NCBI GenBank assembly: GCA_965200465.1
Contig: OZ241358.1
Location: 1,612,001 to 1,676,000 of the forward strand
Reading direction: 5' to 3'
DNA from: Azophilus sp965200465
Lineage (GTDB): Bacteria; Pseudomonadota; Gammaproteobacteria; Pseudomonadales; Azotimanducaceae
DNA length: 64,000 bases
Position numbers and translations under genes: made by a program. Shown here one piece after another: positions 52,749 to 62,300 of this stretch (its first letter is position 1; each line of letters opens with the position of its first letter). The notes beneath the pieces were generated by a model. It was not told the DNA's origin. It did not search any database and saw nothing but the letters and a program-made list of their open reading frames with translations.

Positions 52749-54347
52749 CTAGGGAGGCGCACCAGCAAGCAGGAACTCCGCGCCCTTTTCCGCGATCATC
52801 ACTGTCGGCGCGTTGGTGTTGCCGGAGGTGATGCGCGGCATGATCGAGGCGTCGATGACCCGCAGGCCGTCGATGCCGTGGACGCCCAAGCGGGCGTCCA
52901 CCACCGCCATCTGGTCGGAGCCCATCTTGCAGGTGCCCACCGGGTGGAAGATGGTCGTGCCCAGGGCGGCGGCGGCCTGGCGGAGTTCGGCGTCGGTTTG
53001 CAGTTCCGCCCCCGGCTTCCACTCCTCCGGCGCAAAGCGCCTCAAGGCGGGCGCCGCCATGATGCGGCGGGTGAAGCGCAGCCCGGCCACCGCCACCTGC
53101 AAATCCTCGTCGGTGGACAGGTAGTTCAGCCTGATGGCCGGGGCCGCCGCCGGGTCGGCGCTCCTGATGCGCACATGCCCGCGGCTGGTTGGGCGCAGGT
53201 TGCACACCGACGGAGTGATGGCGTCAAAGGGATGCAGGGGGTCGCCGAACTTGTCCAAGGACAGGGGCTGCACATGCCATTCGAGGTCGGCGGAAGTCCG
53301 TTCCGGCCCGCTTTTGGCGAAGGCGCCGAGCTGCGAGGGCGGCATGGTCAAGGGGCCGGTGCGGCGCAGGGCGTACTCCAAGGCCATGCCCAGCTTGCCG
53401 AACAGGGCGCCGACCCGCCGGTTCAGGGTGAGGGCGCCCGGCACCTTGTAGATGCTGCGGATTTGCAGATGATCCTGCAGGTTCTCCCCCACGCCGGGCA
53501 GGTCGTTGACGACGGCAACGCCCCTTTCCCGCAACAGGGCGCCGGGGCCGATGCCGGAAAGCTGCAAAATCTGCGGGCTGCCGACGGCGCCGGCGGCCAG
53601 CACCACCTCCCGCCGCGCCCGCACCTTGCGGCGGCCCCCCGCCGCGTCCCGCACCCGAACCCCGACGGCGCGACGGCCTTCCAGCACCAGCCCCTCCACC
53701 AAGGAATGCACCTGCACCTCCAGGTTCGGGCGCCGCCGCACCGGGCGCAGGAAGGCTTTGCTGGCGCTCCAGCGGCGGCCGCGGCGCTGGTTCATCTGAA
53801 AGTAGGCGGCGCCGAAGTTGTCGCCGCGGTTGAACTCGTCAATGCTGGGAATGCCGCATTCGGCGGCGGCGGCCCGCCAGGCGTCAAGGATTTCCCAGTT
53901 GACCCGCCGCTCCTCCACCCGCAGTTCGCCGCCGGCGCCGTGGAATTCGTCCGCCCCGTGCTGATAGTCCTCGGAGCGCTTGAACAACGGCAGCACCTCC
54001 TCCCAGGACCAGCCGCGGTTGCCCAGCGCCGCCCAGTGGTCGTAGTCGCTGCGCTGGCCGCGCATGTAGATCATGGCGTTGATGGAGGAGCAGCCGCCCA
54101 GCACCCGGCCCCGGGCGTAGCCGATGCTGCGCCCGCCGAGGCCCGGTTCCGGCTCCGTCTCATAGCACCAGTCGGTGCGCGGATTGCCGATGGTGTAGAG
54201 GTAGCCGACCGGAACGTCTATCCAGAAGTAGTCGTCCTTGCCGCCCGCCTCCAGCAGCAGCACGTTCAGATCCCGCCGCGCCGACAGCCGGTTGGCCAGC
54301 ACGCAGCCGGCGGTGCCGGCGCCGACGATGACGTAGTCGAACTCCAT
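52749..54347 (-). CDS. GMC-family oxidoreductase (choline dehydrogenase-like)
   Basis: A 532-residue FAD enzyme oxidising alcohols. ADP-binding motif DYVIVGAGTAGCVLANRLS (residues 4-22), LLLEAGG, the GMC signature region VLGGCSSINAMIYMRG, and the C-terminal catalytic FHPVGTCKMG and NTNAPTVMIAEKGAEF with the His/Asn pair. The ATG at 54347 gives the family length. It is divergent from the CaiB CoA-transferase gene by 160 bases. The substrate may be an aliphatic or aromatic alcohol; choline is not indicated, since no betaine genes are near. Confidence 0.93.
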   Translation of the reverse strand: MEFDYVIVGAGTAGCVLANRLSARRDLNVLLLEAGGKDDYFWIDVPVGYLYTIGNPRTDWCYETEPEPGLGGRSIGYARGRVLGGCSSINAMIYMRGQRSDYDHWAALGNRGWSWEEVLPLFKRSEDYQHGADEFHGAGGELRVEERRVNWEILDAWRAAAAECGIPSIDEFNRGDNFGAAYFQMNQRRGRRWSASKAFLRPVRRRPNLEVQVHSLVEGLVLEGRRAVGVRVRDAAGGRRKVRARREVVLAAGAVGSPQILQLSGIGPGALLRERGVAVVNDLPGVGENLQDHLQIRSIYKVPGALTLNRRVGALFGKLGMALEYALRRTGPLTMPPSQLGAFAKSGPERTSADLEWHVQPLSLDKFGDPLHPFDAITPSVCNLRPTSRGHVRIRSADPAAAPAIRLNYLSTDEDLQVAVAGLRFTRRIMAAPALRRFAPEEWKPGAELQTDAELRQAAAALGTTIFHPVGTCKMGSDQMAVVDARLGVHGIDGLRVIDASIMPRITSGNTNAPTVMIAEKGAEFLLAGAPP

Positions 54348-54507
54348 GGGCGAGGCGTTTTAGACCGATCGCCAGCCGATTGCAACGCGGCGCCACGGAG
54401 GGGCGGGCAAAAGGGGACATTAAGGCTTTGGACTGGCGATAATCGGCTTCGCGGTTGCTTTTGCCGTCGTTAGGGCTTAGCTTTTGCGGCAAAGGGAGGT
54501 TAACGCT

Positions 54508-55707
54508 ATGGCGGCATTGGACGGCTTGCGCATTCTGGACATGACCCAATACGAGGCGGGCACCGCCTGCACTCAGTGCTTGGCTTGGCTGGGGGCGGAC
54601 GTGGTGAAGGTGGAGGCGCCCGGCGCCGGGGACCCGGGGCGCAACATCGTCGGCATGAACGGCTATTTCTGGGCTTGGAACAGCAACAAGCGCTCCGTCG
54701 CCTTGGACCTGCGGCGGCCCGAAGGGCGGGACCTGCTGCTCAGGATGGCCCCCCGCTACGACGTGTTCATCGAAAACTACGGCCCCGGCGTCATCGAGAA
54801 GCTGGACCTCGGCTACGACGCGCTCAAGGCGGTGCAGCCGGACATCATCTACGCCCGCATCAAGGGCTTCGGGCTGGACGGCCCCTGGGCCGACTACAAG
54901 TGCTACGACATGGTGGCCCAAGCGGCCGCCGGCACCTTCTCCGTCACCGGCGAGGCGGACGGCCCGCCCATGCGCCCCGGCCCCACCATTGGGGATTCCG
55001 GCACCGGCGTGCAGATGGCCTTGGCCATCGCCGCCGCCTATGTGCAGAAGCTCAAGACCGGACGGGGCCAGATGATCGAAATGTCCATGCAGGAGGCCGT
55101 CACCTATTACATGCGCACGGCCATGTCCCAAACCAACTTCGGCGAACGGCCCACGCTAAGAACCGGCAGCGGCCCCACGCCCACCCTGCGCCTGTATCCC
55201 TGCAAGGGCGGCGGCCCCAACGACTATGTTTACGTCATGGCGGTAACGCCGCGCATGTGGGAGGCGCTGTGCGCGGTGATCGGCCGGGAGGAGCTGCTGG
55301 CGGACCCCCGCTTCCAGGACGAGCGCACCCGCTTCAAGCACCGAGACGTCCTGCAGGAGGCCATCGGCGCCTGGACCTCGGCGCGGGACAAGTACGAAGC
55401 CATGCGCCTGCTCGCCGAAGGCGGCGTGCCGGCCAGCGCCGTGCTGGACACCAAGGACCTCTACGACAACCCGCACCTGAACGCCCGCGGCTTCATTCAG
55501 GAGGTGGACCATCCGGAAAGAGGCCGGGTGCGGCTGCACGGCTGGCCGGCGCGCATGTCGGCCAGCAAGGTCCCCATCAAGGCGGCACCGGGCCTTGGGG
55601 AGCATTCGGCGGAGGTGCTGGCGCAAGATCTAGGGCTGGACGCCGCCAGCGTCAACCAACTGATGGCCGAAGGTGTGCTAGGCAACGGCCAAGCCAAGGC
55701 CGGTTAA
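54508..55707 (+). CDS. CaiB/BaiF-family CoA-transferase
   Basis: A 399-residue type III CoA-transferase, moving CoA between carboxylic acids through an aspartyl thioester. Features are RILDMTQYEAGTACTQCLAW, ADVVKVEAPGAGDPGRN, NKRSVALDLRRPEGRDLL, GFGLDGPWADYKCYDM and the C-terminal DNPHLNARGF. GGGAGG eight bases before the ATG sets the start. The oxalyl-CoA-decarboxylase-like gene 161 bases downstream on the same strand makes a formyl-CoA:oxalate transferase-like or a 2-hydroxyacid CoA-transferase role likely. Confidence 0.92.
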   Translation: MAALDGLRILDMTQYEAGTACTQCLAWLGADVVKVEAPGAGDPGRNIVGMNGYFWAWNSNKRSVALDLRRPEGRDLLLRMAPRYDVFIENYGPGVIEKLDLGYDALKAVQPDIIYARIKGFGLDGPWADYKCYDMVAQAAAGTFSVTGEADGPPMRPGPTIGDSGTGVQMALAIAAAYVQKLKTGRGQMIEMSMQEAVTYYMRTAMSQTNFGERPTLRTGSGPTPTLRLYPCKGGGPNDYVYVMAVTPRMWEALCAVIGREELLADPRFQDERTRFKHRDVLQEAIGAWTSARDKYEAMRLLAEGGVPASAVLDTKDLYDNPHLNARGFIQEVDHPERGRVRLHGWPARMSASKVPIKAAPGLGEHSAEVLAQDLGLDAASVNQLMAEGVLGNGQAKAG

Positions 55708-55868
55708 GCCCCTGAGGTGCCGCATTGCGCGGCGCAAGCGGACGGAAAGCCCTCTCTCCAAGGGACAAGCGGCTTGGTGCAATAATGGGGGCAGGGAAAC
55801 CAGGCCTTCCAGGGCCACTGACAAGGCTATAGCGGGACTAAAGCAGCAACAACGCAAGGAAGGAAGTC

Positions 55869-57524
55869 ATGGGCAAGATTGACGGCGCCACCCTGATGGC
55901 GCGGAGCCTGAAGCAGCAAGGGGTGGACTGCATGTTCGGCATCGTTGGCTTCCCGGTCATAGGGGTGGCGGCAGCGGCGCAGAAGGCCGGCATCACCTAC
56001 ATCGGCATGCGCAACGAGCAGTCCGCCAGCTACGCCGCGCAGGCCGCCGGCTACCTCACCGGGCGCCCGCAGGCCTGCCTGACGGTGTCCGGCCCCGGCG
56101 TCATCCACGCCTTGGCCGGGCTGGCCAACGCGCAGCAGAACTGCTGGCCCATGCTCCTCATCGGCGGCGCCTCCCCGGTTTACCAAAACGGCATGGGCGG
56201 CTTCCAGGAGGAGCGGCAGGTGCAGTTGGCCGCACCCTACTGCAAATACGCCCACGCCATCGAGCATACGGCGCGCATTCCCTACTATGTGGAGCAGGCG
56301 GTGCGCCACGCCAAGTTCGGGCGCCCCGGCGCCGCCTATCTGGACTTTCCCGACGACGTCATCCGCGGCGAAGTGGAAGAGGACCGCGCACACCCAGCCG
56401 CCACCGTAGGCGAGCCGCCGCGCAGCCTGGCGGACCCGAGCGCCGTGGAGGCCGCCCTCTCCGCCTTGGAGTCCGCCGAGCGGCCCTTGGTGATCGTCGG
56501 CAAGGGCATGGCCTGGTCCCGGGCGGAGGACGAGGTGCGCGCCTTCATCGAGCGCACCCAGCTGCCCTTCCTCGCCTCGCCCTTGGGCAAGGGCGTCCTG
56601 GCCGACGACGACCCGCTCTCCGTGGGCGCCGCCCGCAGCACCGCGCTCAAGGAGGCGGACCTGGTGTTCCTGATGGGCGCCCGCCTGAATTGGATAATGC
56701 ACTTCGGCCTGCCGCCCCGCTTCAAGCCCGGCGTGCGCTTGGTGCAGTTGGACATCTCTGCGGAGGAAATCGGCGCCAACGTGCCGGCGGAAGTGGCCCT
56801 GCTGGGGGACGGCAAGGCGGTGGTCGGGCAACTGAACGGCACCTTGGCGCAGCGCCAGTGGTTCTACCCCGCCGAAACCCCTTGGCGCAGCCTGCTGCAG
56901 GAGAAGGCGCAGGCGAACCTTAAGGCCGTGCGCCCGATGAGCGAGGACGACTCCAGCCCCATGAACTACTACCGCGCCTACAGGGACATCGAGGCCTGGC
57001 TGCCGGAGGACGCCATCATCATCGGCGAAGGCGCCAACACCATGGACATCGGCCGCACCCAGATGGCCAACCGCCAACCGCGCCATCGGCTGGACGCCGG
57101 CACCTACGGCACCATGGGCATCGGCTTGGGCTTCGCCATCGCCGCCGCCGTCACCAACCCAAGCAAGCCCGTCGTCTCCGTGCAGGGAGACAGCGCCTTC
57201 GGCTTCTCCGGCATGGAGATCGAGACGATGGTGCGCTACAAGCTGCCGGTGAAGATGGTGGTGCTGAACAACGGCGGCATCGGCGGCGGCGTGGGGCCGC
57301 TTGCGGAAGGCCGCAAGGTGCCGCCGCCCATCCTCACCTACGGCGCCCGCTACGAAGGCATGTTGGCCGCCTTGGGCGGCAAGGGCCTGTACGTGGAGGA
57401 CCCGGCCGACCTGCGCGGCGCCTTGGACGAGGCCATGGCCTTCAACGGCCCAGCCTTGGTGAACGTGCTCATTCACCCCCAGGCCGGGCGCAAGCCGCAG
57501 CAGTTCGGCTGGCTGACGACCTAG
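55869..57524 (+). CDS. Thiamine-diphosphate enzyme, oxalyl-CoA decarboxylase / 2-hydroxyacyl-CoA lyase-like
   Basis: A 551-residue ThDP-dependent carbon-carbon lyase. The activating glutamate is Glu50 in GMRNEQSASYAAQAAG; the C-terminal cofactor motif is QGDSAFGFSGMEIETMVRYK ending LNNGG near 435-461. The architecture and the GTMGIGLGFAIAAA segment match the oxalyl-CoA decarboxylase / 2-hydroxyacyl-CoA lyase group, not acetolactate synthase. With the upstream CaiB enzyme it could decarboxylate oxalyl-CoA to formyl-CoA or cleave 2-hydroxyacyl-CoA. The start ATG has GGAAGG upstream. Confidence 0.9.
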   Translation: MGKIDGATLMARSLKQQGVDCMFGIVGFPVIGVAAAAQKAGITYIGMRNEQSASYAAQAAGYLTGRPQACLTVSGPGVIHALAGLANAQQNCWPMLLIGGASPVYQNGMGGFQEERQVQLAAPYCKYAHAIEHTARIPYYVEQAVRHAKFGRPGAAYLDFPDDVIRGEVEEDRAHPAATVGEPPRSLADPSAVEAALSALESAERPLVIVGKGMAWSRAEDEVRAFIERTQLPFLASPLGKGVLADDDPLSVGAARSTALKEADLVFLMGARLNWIMHFGLPPRFKPGVRLVQLDISAEEIGANVPAEVALLGDGKAVVGQLNGTLAQRQWFYPAETPWRSLLQEKAQANLKAVRPMSEDDSSPMNYYRAYRDIEAWLPEDAIIIGEGANTMDIGRTQMANRQPRHRLDAGTYGTMGIGLGFAIAAAVTNPSKPVVSVQGDSAFGFSGMEIETMVRYKLPVKMVVLNNGGIGGGVGPLAEGRKVPPPILTYGARYEGMLAALGGKGLYVEDPADLRGALDEAMAFNGPALVNVLIHPQAGRKPQQFGWLTT

Positions 57525-57548
57525 CCGGCCGTTGCAGGGCCAGCCTAG

Positions 57549-57750
57549 CTAGACGCCAGCTGGGTCCGAACCTGCGCCGCTGGGGCCCTGTTCGGCGCCA
57601 ACCCCATCCGGTGGGGCGCTGGCCGCTTCCTGTTGGGCACCGGCTGGCTCCTGTTCGGCGCCAGCCGGATTCGGCGGGGCGTCAACCGCACCCTGCTCGA
57701 CGTCCGTTGCATCCTGTTGGGCGCCGACCGCATCCTGCGCGGAATCAACT
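57549..57750 (-). repeat. Degenerate 21-base repeats coding the heptapeptide tail
   Basis: About nine units of roughly 21 bases, recognisable by CTGTTCGGCGCCA-like and CCTGTTGGGC-like cores on the plus strand, encode the GAxQxxA heptapeptides. Units are diverged, so the array is old compared with the nearly identical heptads at 45.1 kb. Confidence 0.7.
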
Positions 57751-58208
57751 GCTTCCAGTGGCACACCAGCCGGGGCCTCCTGAGCGCTCACCGGGTCCAG
57801 CCGCAAGGGCTTGATGGGCGCAAACATCAGGATGGTGCGGCCCACCCAATAGCGGAAGTCGCTGCCCTTGCCCATCAGCCGGGTGACCTTGTCCACCGTC
57901 TCCAGCGTGTTCACCGGCACGGCGACGTAGGGCGCCGCTTGGCCGTCCCGAACCAACTCCACATTGGGGTTGGCCAGCGCTCGACGATACCAGCCGCGAA
58001 ACCAGTGGCCGGACTCCACCCAAAGCTGCCCATCGTCGTTGAGCAGGAGCAGCACCCGATCATAGGGTTCGCCGGCCGCGTCAAAGGTGCGCAGCACTGC
58101 GGTTCTGTCGCCGCCTTCCGGCTGAAAGTAGCCGATGGCGCTGTCCAGAATCAGCGCAAGGGCGACGTAAACGACGCCGATGATTGCGATAATTTTCAGA
58201 AATTTCAT
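57549..58208 (-). CDS. Membrane-anchored split-barrel (DUF385-like) protein with heptapeptide-repeat tail
   Basis: About 219 residues: one N-terminal membrane helix (FLKIIAIIGVVYVALALILD), a split-barrel domain of the deazaflavin/nitroreductase type (LLLLNDDGQLWVESGHWFRG, RALANPNVELVRDG), and a 65-residue tail of heptapeptides such as GAEQEPA, GAQQEAA, SAPPDGV, GAEQGPS. The tail is low-complexity and probably unstructured. MKFLKIIAIIG at 58208 is the start; AAGGAG lies eleven bases upstream. Convergent with the lyase gene. Cofactor and function are unproven. Confidence 0.75.
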   Translation of the reverse strand: MKFLKIIAIIGVVYVALALILDSAIGYFQPEGGDRTAVLRTFDAAGEPYDRVLLLLNDDGQLWVESGHWFRGWYRRALANPNVELVRDGQAAPYVAVPVNTLETVDKVTRLMGKGSDFRYWVGRTILMFAPIKPLRLDPVSAQEAPAGVPLEAVDSAQDAVGAQQDATDVEQGAVDAPPNPAGAEQEPAGAQQEAASAPPDGVGAEQGPSGAGSDPAGV

Positions 58209-58382
58209 AGCGTTGTCCACTCCTTGCAGTCGGCCAGGCACGGCGGGCGGCTGGCCATTGTCGTTCAGGGCCCACGCAAGCGCATTGCACCTGCGCTTGT
58301 GCATCGGCCGCCCTTGCTCCGCTCAAGCCAAGTCACGCCGGAGACCTAGGCGCCTTTAGACGACTGAGCGCCGGGCCGCCCG

Positions 58383-58790
58383 TCAAGACTCGCCAATCGA
58401 GGCGAGGAACTCCGCCCCGGTCATGCGCGAATGGTCGCCGGCGAACGCATAGCCCGGCGGCTTTTCGTCAACGTAAATCTCCCCGGCCAACCGGAAGGGC
58501 GCTTGGTCGTCAAATGCGCCCACCCACAGGACGTATTTGTCCGCCTGCTTGAGGCGATAGAACAGGTTGGCACCGCATTCCCGGCAAAACCCCCGCTCCG
58601 CCCACTCCGACGAATCATAGCGGCGAATGTGCTCCGCGCCGCTGAACTCCACCCGCCCCACGCTGGCCGCCATGATCGGAGACCCGGACCAGCGGCGGCA
58701 CTGGCCGCAATGGCAGGCCTCCACATCGGTTTCAACATCCTCCGCAACGAAGGTCACGGCCCCGCACAAACATTTGCCGGTCATTGACAT
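58383..58790 (-). CDS. GFA-family (glutathione-dependent formaldehyde-activating-like) protein
   Basis: A 135-residue zinc protein of the GFA/CENP-V family. Zinc-ligand cysteines lie in KCLCGAVTF, ACHCGQCRRW and FCRECGANLFY, which is the full family set. True formaldehyde activation is shown for few members, so the function is open. GGAGA eight bases before the ATG supports the start. A truncated copy of its 5' end lies at 59.1-59.2 kb. Confidence 0.9.
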   Translation of the reverse strand: MSMTGKCLCGAVTFVAEDVETDVEACHCGQCRRWSGSPIMAASVGRVEFSGAEHIRRYDSSEWAERGFCRECGANLFYRLKQADKYVLWVGAFDDQAPFRLAGEIYVDEKPPGYAFAGDHSRMTGAEFLASIGES

Positions 58791-58901
58791 GGCTGCTTCT
58801 CCACCACCAACAAACCGGATTCAACACCGAAATGGAACTGAATGGAAGCCGCAGGTCATCTCAAAGTCGTGCGTTCCCCTAACATTCATCCCAATCCCCG
58901 C

Positions 58902-59032
58902 TTAACAGCCTATCGGACTTGGTTTTTTTGCAACATGTAGCTTATTGAATTAAAAGCATTTTCTTATTTTCACGAAAAACATGAACTCCTTATAAATCAG
59001 GCGCTTAGCGGCAAAGTCCGACAGGCTGTTTA
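58902..59032. mobile_element. 125-base MITE-like element with 16-base terminal inverted repeats and TTA target duplication
   Basis: Ends ACAGCCTATCGGACTT (58905-58920) and AAGTCCGACAGGCTGT (59014-59029) are inverted repeats matching at 15 of 16 positions. TTA flanks both sides (58902-58904, 59030-59032). The interior is very AT-rich and has no coding potential. The copy of the host repeat at 52.6 kb is uninterrupted at exactly this point (CGCTTAAGGAAT), so the insertion is supported by an in-window empty site. Confidence 0.75.
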
Positions 59033-59123
59033 GGAATTGCTGAAGCGCGTTGCATGGCGCACCGTGCAAGGTTTTTCCGGCAATTGCATGGTTGCGGGAC
59101 TTACGGCAGTCTGCTGCCAGGGG
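59030..59123 (+). repeat. Dispersed repeat, right part of the interrupted copy
   Basis: TTAGGAATTGCTGAAGCG through CCGGCAATTGCATGGTTGCG to CTGCTGCCAGGGGCC, matching the minus strand at 52595-52690 with about 80 percent identity by eye. The left part (CCCAATCCCCGCTTA, 58890-58904) is on the other side of the MITE-like element. A diverged third copy may start near 44887. Confidence 0.75.
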
Positions 59124-59203
59124 CCGCAATGGCAGGCCTCCACATCGGTTTCAACATCCTCCGCAACGAGGGTCACGGCCCCGCACAAACATCCCCCAAT
59201 CAT
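59122..59203 (-). pseudogene. Truncated copy of the GFA gene 5' end
   Basis: From ATG 59203 the frame reads MIGGCLCGAVTLVAEDVETD then EACHCG, matching the first 28 residues of the intact GFA protein at 58.8 kb with few changes, and then breaks off where the dispersed repeat begins. Only the first cysteine pairs remain, so no zinc site can form. Confidence 0.85.
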
Positions 59204-59360
59204 GGTGGTTGTTTCTCCCAAGCGCTTGCAGTAATGCGAGAGCATCGCTCCGCAGCCATTCTGACAAGCCGATGCACCGACAGCACGGCGTAAGCCGCAC
59301 GGGTGCGCGCGCATCCGGAGACGGGCCGCCCCGCAGCTAGGCAAGCGGCCAAAAGTTCGG

Positions 59361-62300
59361 CTAATTGCTAGGGGGGTCCGGGCTTTCCATGATCCTGAGG
59401 TCCGGAGCAACTTCGGCAAGCAGTTTGTCCACCTCAACCCGCACCTCGAGCGGAGCGCCGGCACCCAACGACACGCCAAGGTGAAAGCGCAGGTCGTGTC
59501 CGGCGCTGGCCGCCAACAAGGCCGGCACCTGCTCGGCCAAATCCTGAATCTGTGCGCTATCGAGCAAGACGCTGCGCGTTGGCGGCGGCGACGGGGGCTT
59601 CATTGAGCGTTGCGGCACCCGCAGCCGCAAAAGGCCGGCGTTGGCATATTCGCCCTCCCCCACTCCGCCGCCGTCAACAAGCTCCAGCCAACGGCTGGCC
59701 ACGGCCATTTTGACGCTGTCAAGGACCAAGCCCCAAGGCACCGGTTCGCCCCGTGCATGAGACAGCGCCTGCGCGATGGACATCCCGTTGGCTACGCCAT
59801 CGTCCCAAGCATGGGGCAACGCCCCCGGCATGAGCTCCTGGGCGGCAATGATGGGCGGCGGTGGCAGCAGTGCGGCGTCGCCGTCGAGCGCGGCGGCCGG
59901 AACCCGCTCCTTCCAGCACGACGTGGGGCCGCTGACCAACCAGGCCGCGCCCCGCTCCACCGCTTGGGCGACGGCGTCGCGCACGGCCTGTTCCGGGCAG
60001 GCGGGGATGGCGAAGGTCTCCTCATAGCCCTCCCTGGGCAGGGCGGCGACGTGCTTGCCGGAGAAGTAGGCCAGAATCCTGGGCAGCGGCAGCGGGCCTT
60101 CCCCCCAAAGCGCCGGCAACTCTCCCGGCGCCAGCAAGCCGCAAGGCAACTCAGCCAGCTGGGCCTTTTCCGGCAGCGCCACCTCCAGCGTCGGCTCCGC
60201 GCCGGCGCCCGCATCGGGGCGCTCCCGCCACCAGGTGCGCAGGGTGCCATCCGGGCGGCGCAGCCTAGCCACCAGCAGGCCGCGCTCCACGCCTTGCAGA
60301 ACCGTATCCAAGACGATGCTTGGGCGCAGCATCTTGGGCAGGCGCGGATCCCGGGAGAAGGCGCCGGCCAAATCCTTGACGAAGCGCGCCTCCTCGCCTT
60401 CGCGCCACAGGTCGTAGGGGCCGCCCGGCAGCAGCGCCTCGGCGTCCACCGGCGTCTCCTTGATGCGCGAGCGCTCGTCGTTCTTGATCTCCGGGAACAG
60501 CGGCCCGGCGGCGGCGGTGAGCTTGAAGGCGTGAATCTCGTTGCGCTCGTTGACCGTCACCACGACGGCGTAGGCTTGGCGCACCAGCGCCGGAACTTGG
60601 CCTTTGGACTCCTGCAGCTTGCGCCGCAGCCGTTCGCCGCGCAGCGGGTCCACCGCCTGATTCTGAAGCTGGCGCTGCACGTCCCGCCAGCCCAGCCAGG
60701 TGCGCACGCTGCTGCGGGCGGCGTCCAGGCCGTCCCGGGAAGGCACGGCCAGCACCAAGGCGTTGCGATGCACCCTAGGCCGGTGCGGGCCGGTGGTTTC
60801 GTCGATGCAGCGCTTGGCCGCGGCGCTGGGCTTGCCGGAATCCGACGCCGCCTCCGGGCCGAGAACCACATAGCGGAAGGCGCCGTCGTCGCCGACATCC
60901 CGCGGCGAGGCCGGCAGCAGATGCAGCTTCGCCCCGGCTGCCGACGCGCCGCCGTCCAAGGCGTTTCTGGCGCTGCGGATGGCCTCCGCCAGCGCCGCCT
61001 CCACATCGCCGTCGCTGATGCGCTGCCGGCAGGCCTCGTCGTGCATCTGCTTCAGGTTGGGGCGGTTGCCCAGCCGCCAAGCCTTCGGCAACCCCTGGGC
61101 CTCGCCCTCCTGGGCATCCTCGTCGTCCAGAAACCAGGAGATTTCCCGCCAGCGGCGCAGGCCCTTCTCCAATTCGATGGCGTCCGGCGCACCGCCGCCG
61201 GCCATGCGCAGCAACTCCGGGGTGTTGGCCTTGCCGCCGGTGGGCTGGGAGTGCAGAAAGACGGCGACCACCGCCTGCTCCGGTTCGCGCAATGGCCGCA
61301 GCGCCGGGAACTCCCCTTGGATCTGGCGGGCCTTGGCCAACTCCCCTTCCAGCAGCTTCGCCCAGTCCGTCGGCCGGCCGGCGCCGCCGGCATCCGCCAC
61401 GTTGGCAAGCTCCTTCAGCGCATCCGAAGCCGCCGCCTCCTCGGGCGCCGGCAAGAGGGCCGCCGGGCCGATGAGGGGGCTTGAGTCCCATTGCTCCGCT
61501 TCGCGCAGGGCGGTGGCCAGGGTGCGCAGAATGCCCCGGGTGCGCTGGAAGCCCTCCAGTTGCGTCCAGCGGCTGTAGAAGACGTCGGTGAGGTCCGGGT
61601 GGAAGGGAAAACTCTCCAGGAAGCGGCCTTCCGCCTCCGCCCGGTCCTTGGCCGTGGTTTCATCCAGCTTGGCCAAGCCCCGCACCACGCCGATGACGTG
61701 GGAGCGATGGGATGCCTCGCCGCGCAGGCTCTCGCCGGCGAAGAAGCGCCGCCGCAGAATCTCCGCCACGTCCTGCTTGCGCACCGGCTGCACCCCTTCC
61801 TCCCGCTGGCGGCGGAAGACGCTGAACAGATCGTCCGTCAGGCGGCGGCCCAAGTCGCCCTGCTGCTTGGCCGGGTCCGTGGCCAGCAGGGAGGCGACGA
61901 TGGCGGCGCTATCGACCTTCACCACCGCTTGGGTGAGATACTGAAAGAAATCGACCAGGCGCTCCCGCCAAACGGGAGCAATGCCGGCCTTCTCCCGGGC
62001 GTACATCAGCACTTCATCGACCAGAATCAGCGTCGCCAGCCCTTGCCGGGCGGGAATTTCCAGGAGCTTGGTCAGCAGCGGCTCGGCCGGGGGCGTCTCC
62101 CGCTCCTCGTCCCGGCCCTCTCCGTGCATGGCCCGCAGACCCGCAGCGCCGGCCAGCTGAAAGGCCAGAACGCTCCACGGATGGCGCAGGGTGCGGGTCT
62201 CTCCAGCCGGGCCGCGCACCCCCTCGATGCCCTTCTCCACATCGATCTTGTCGAAGCACAGGGCGGCGATGAACGCTTCGGGCAACTCCATGCCGACATG

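Noticed and set aside
59610..61484. Plus-strand frame of 624 codons
   Set aside because: Lies fully opposite DUF499, whose motifs are clear; composition is shadow-like.
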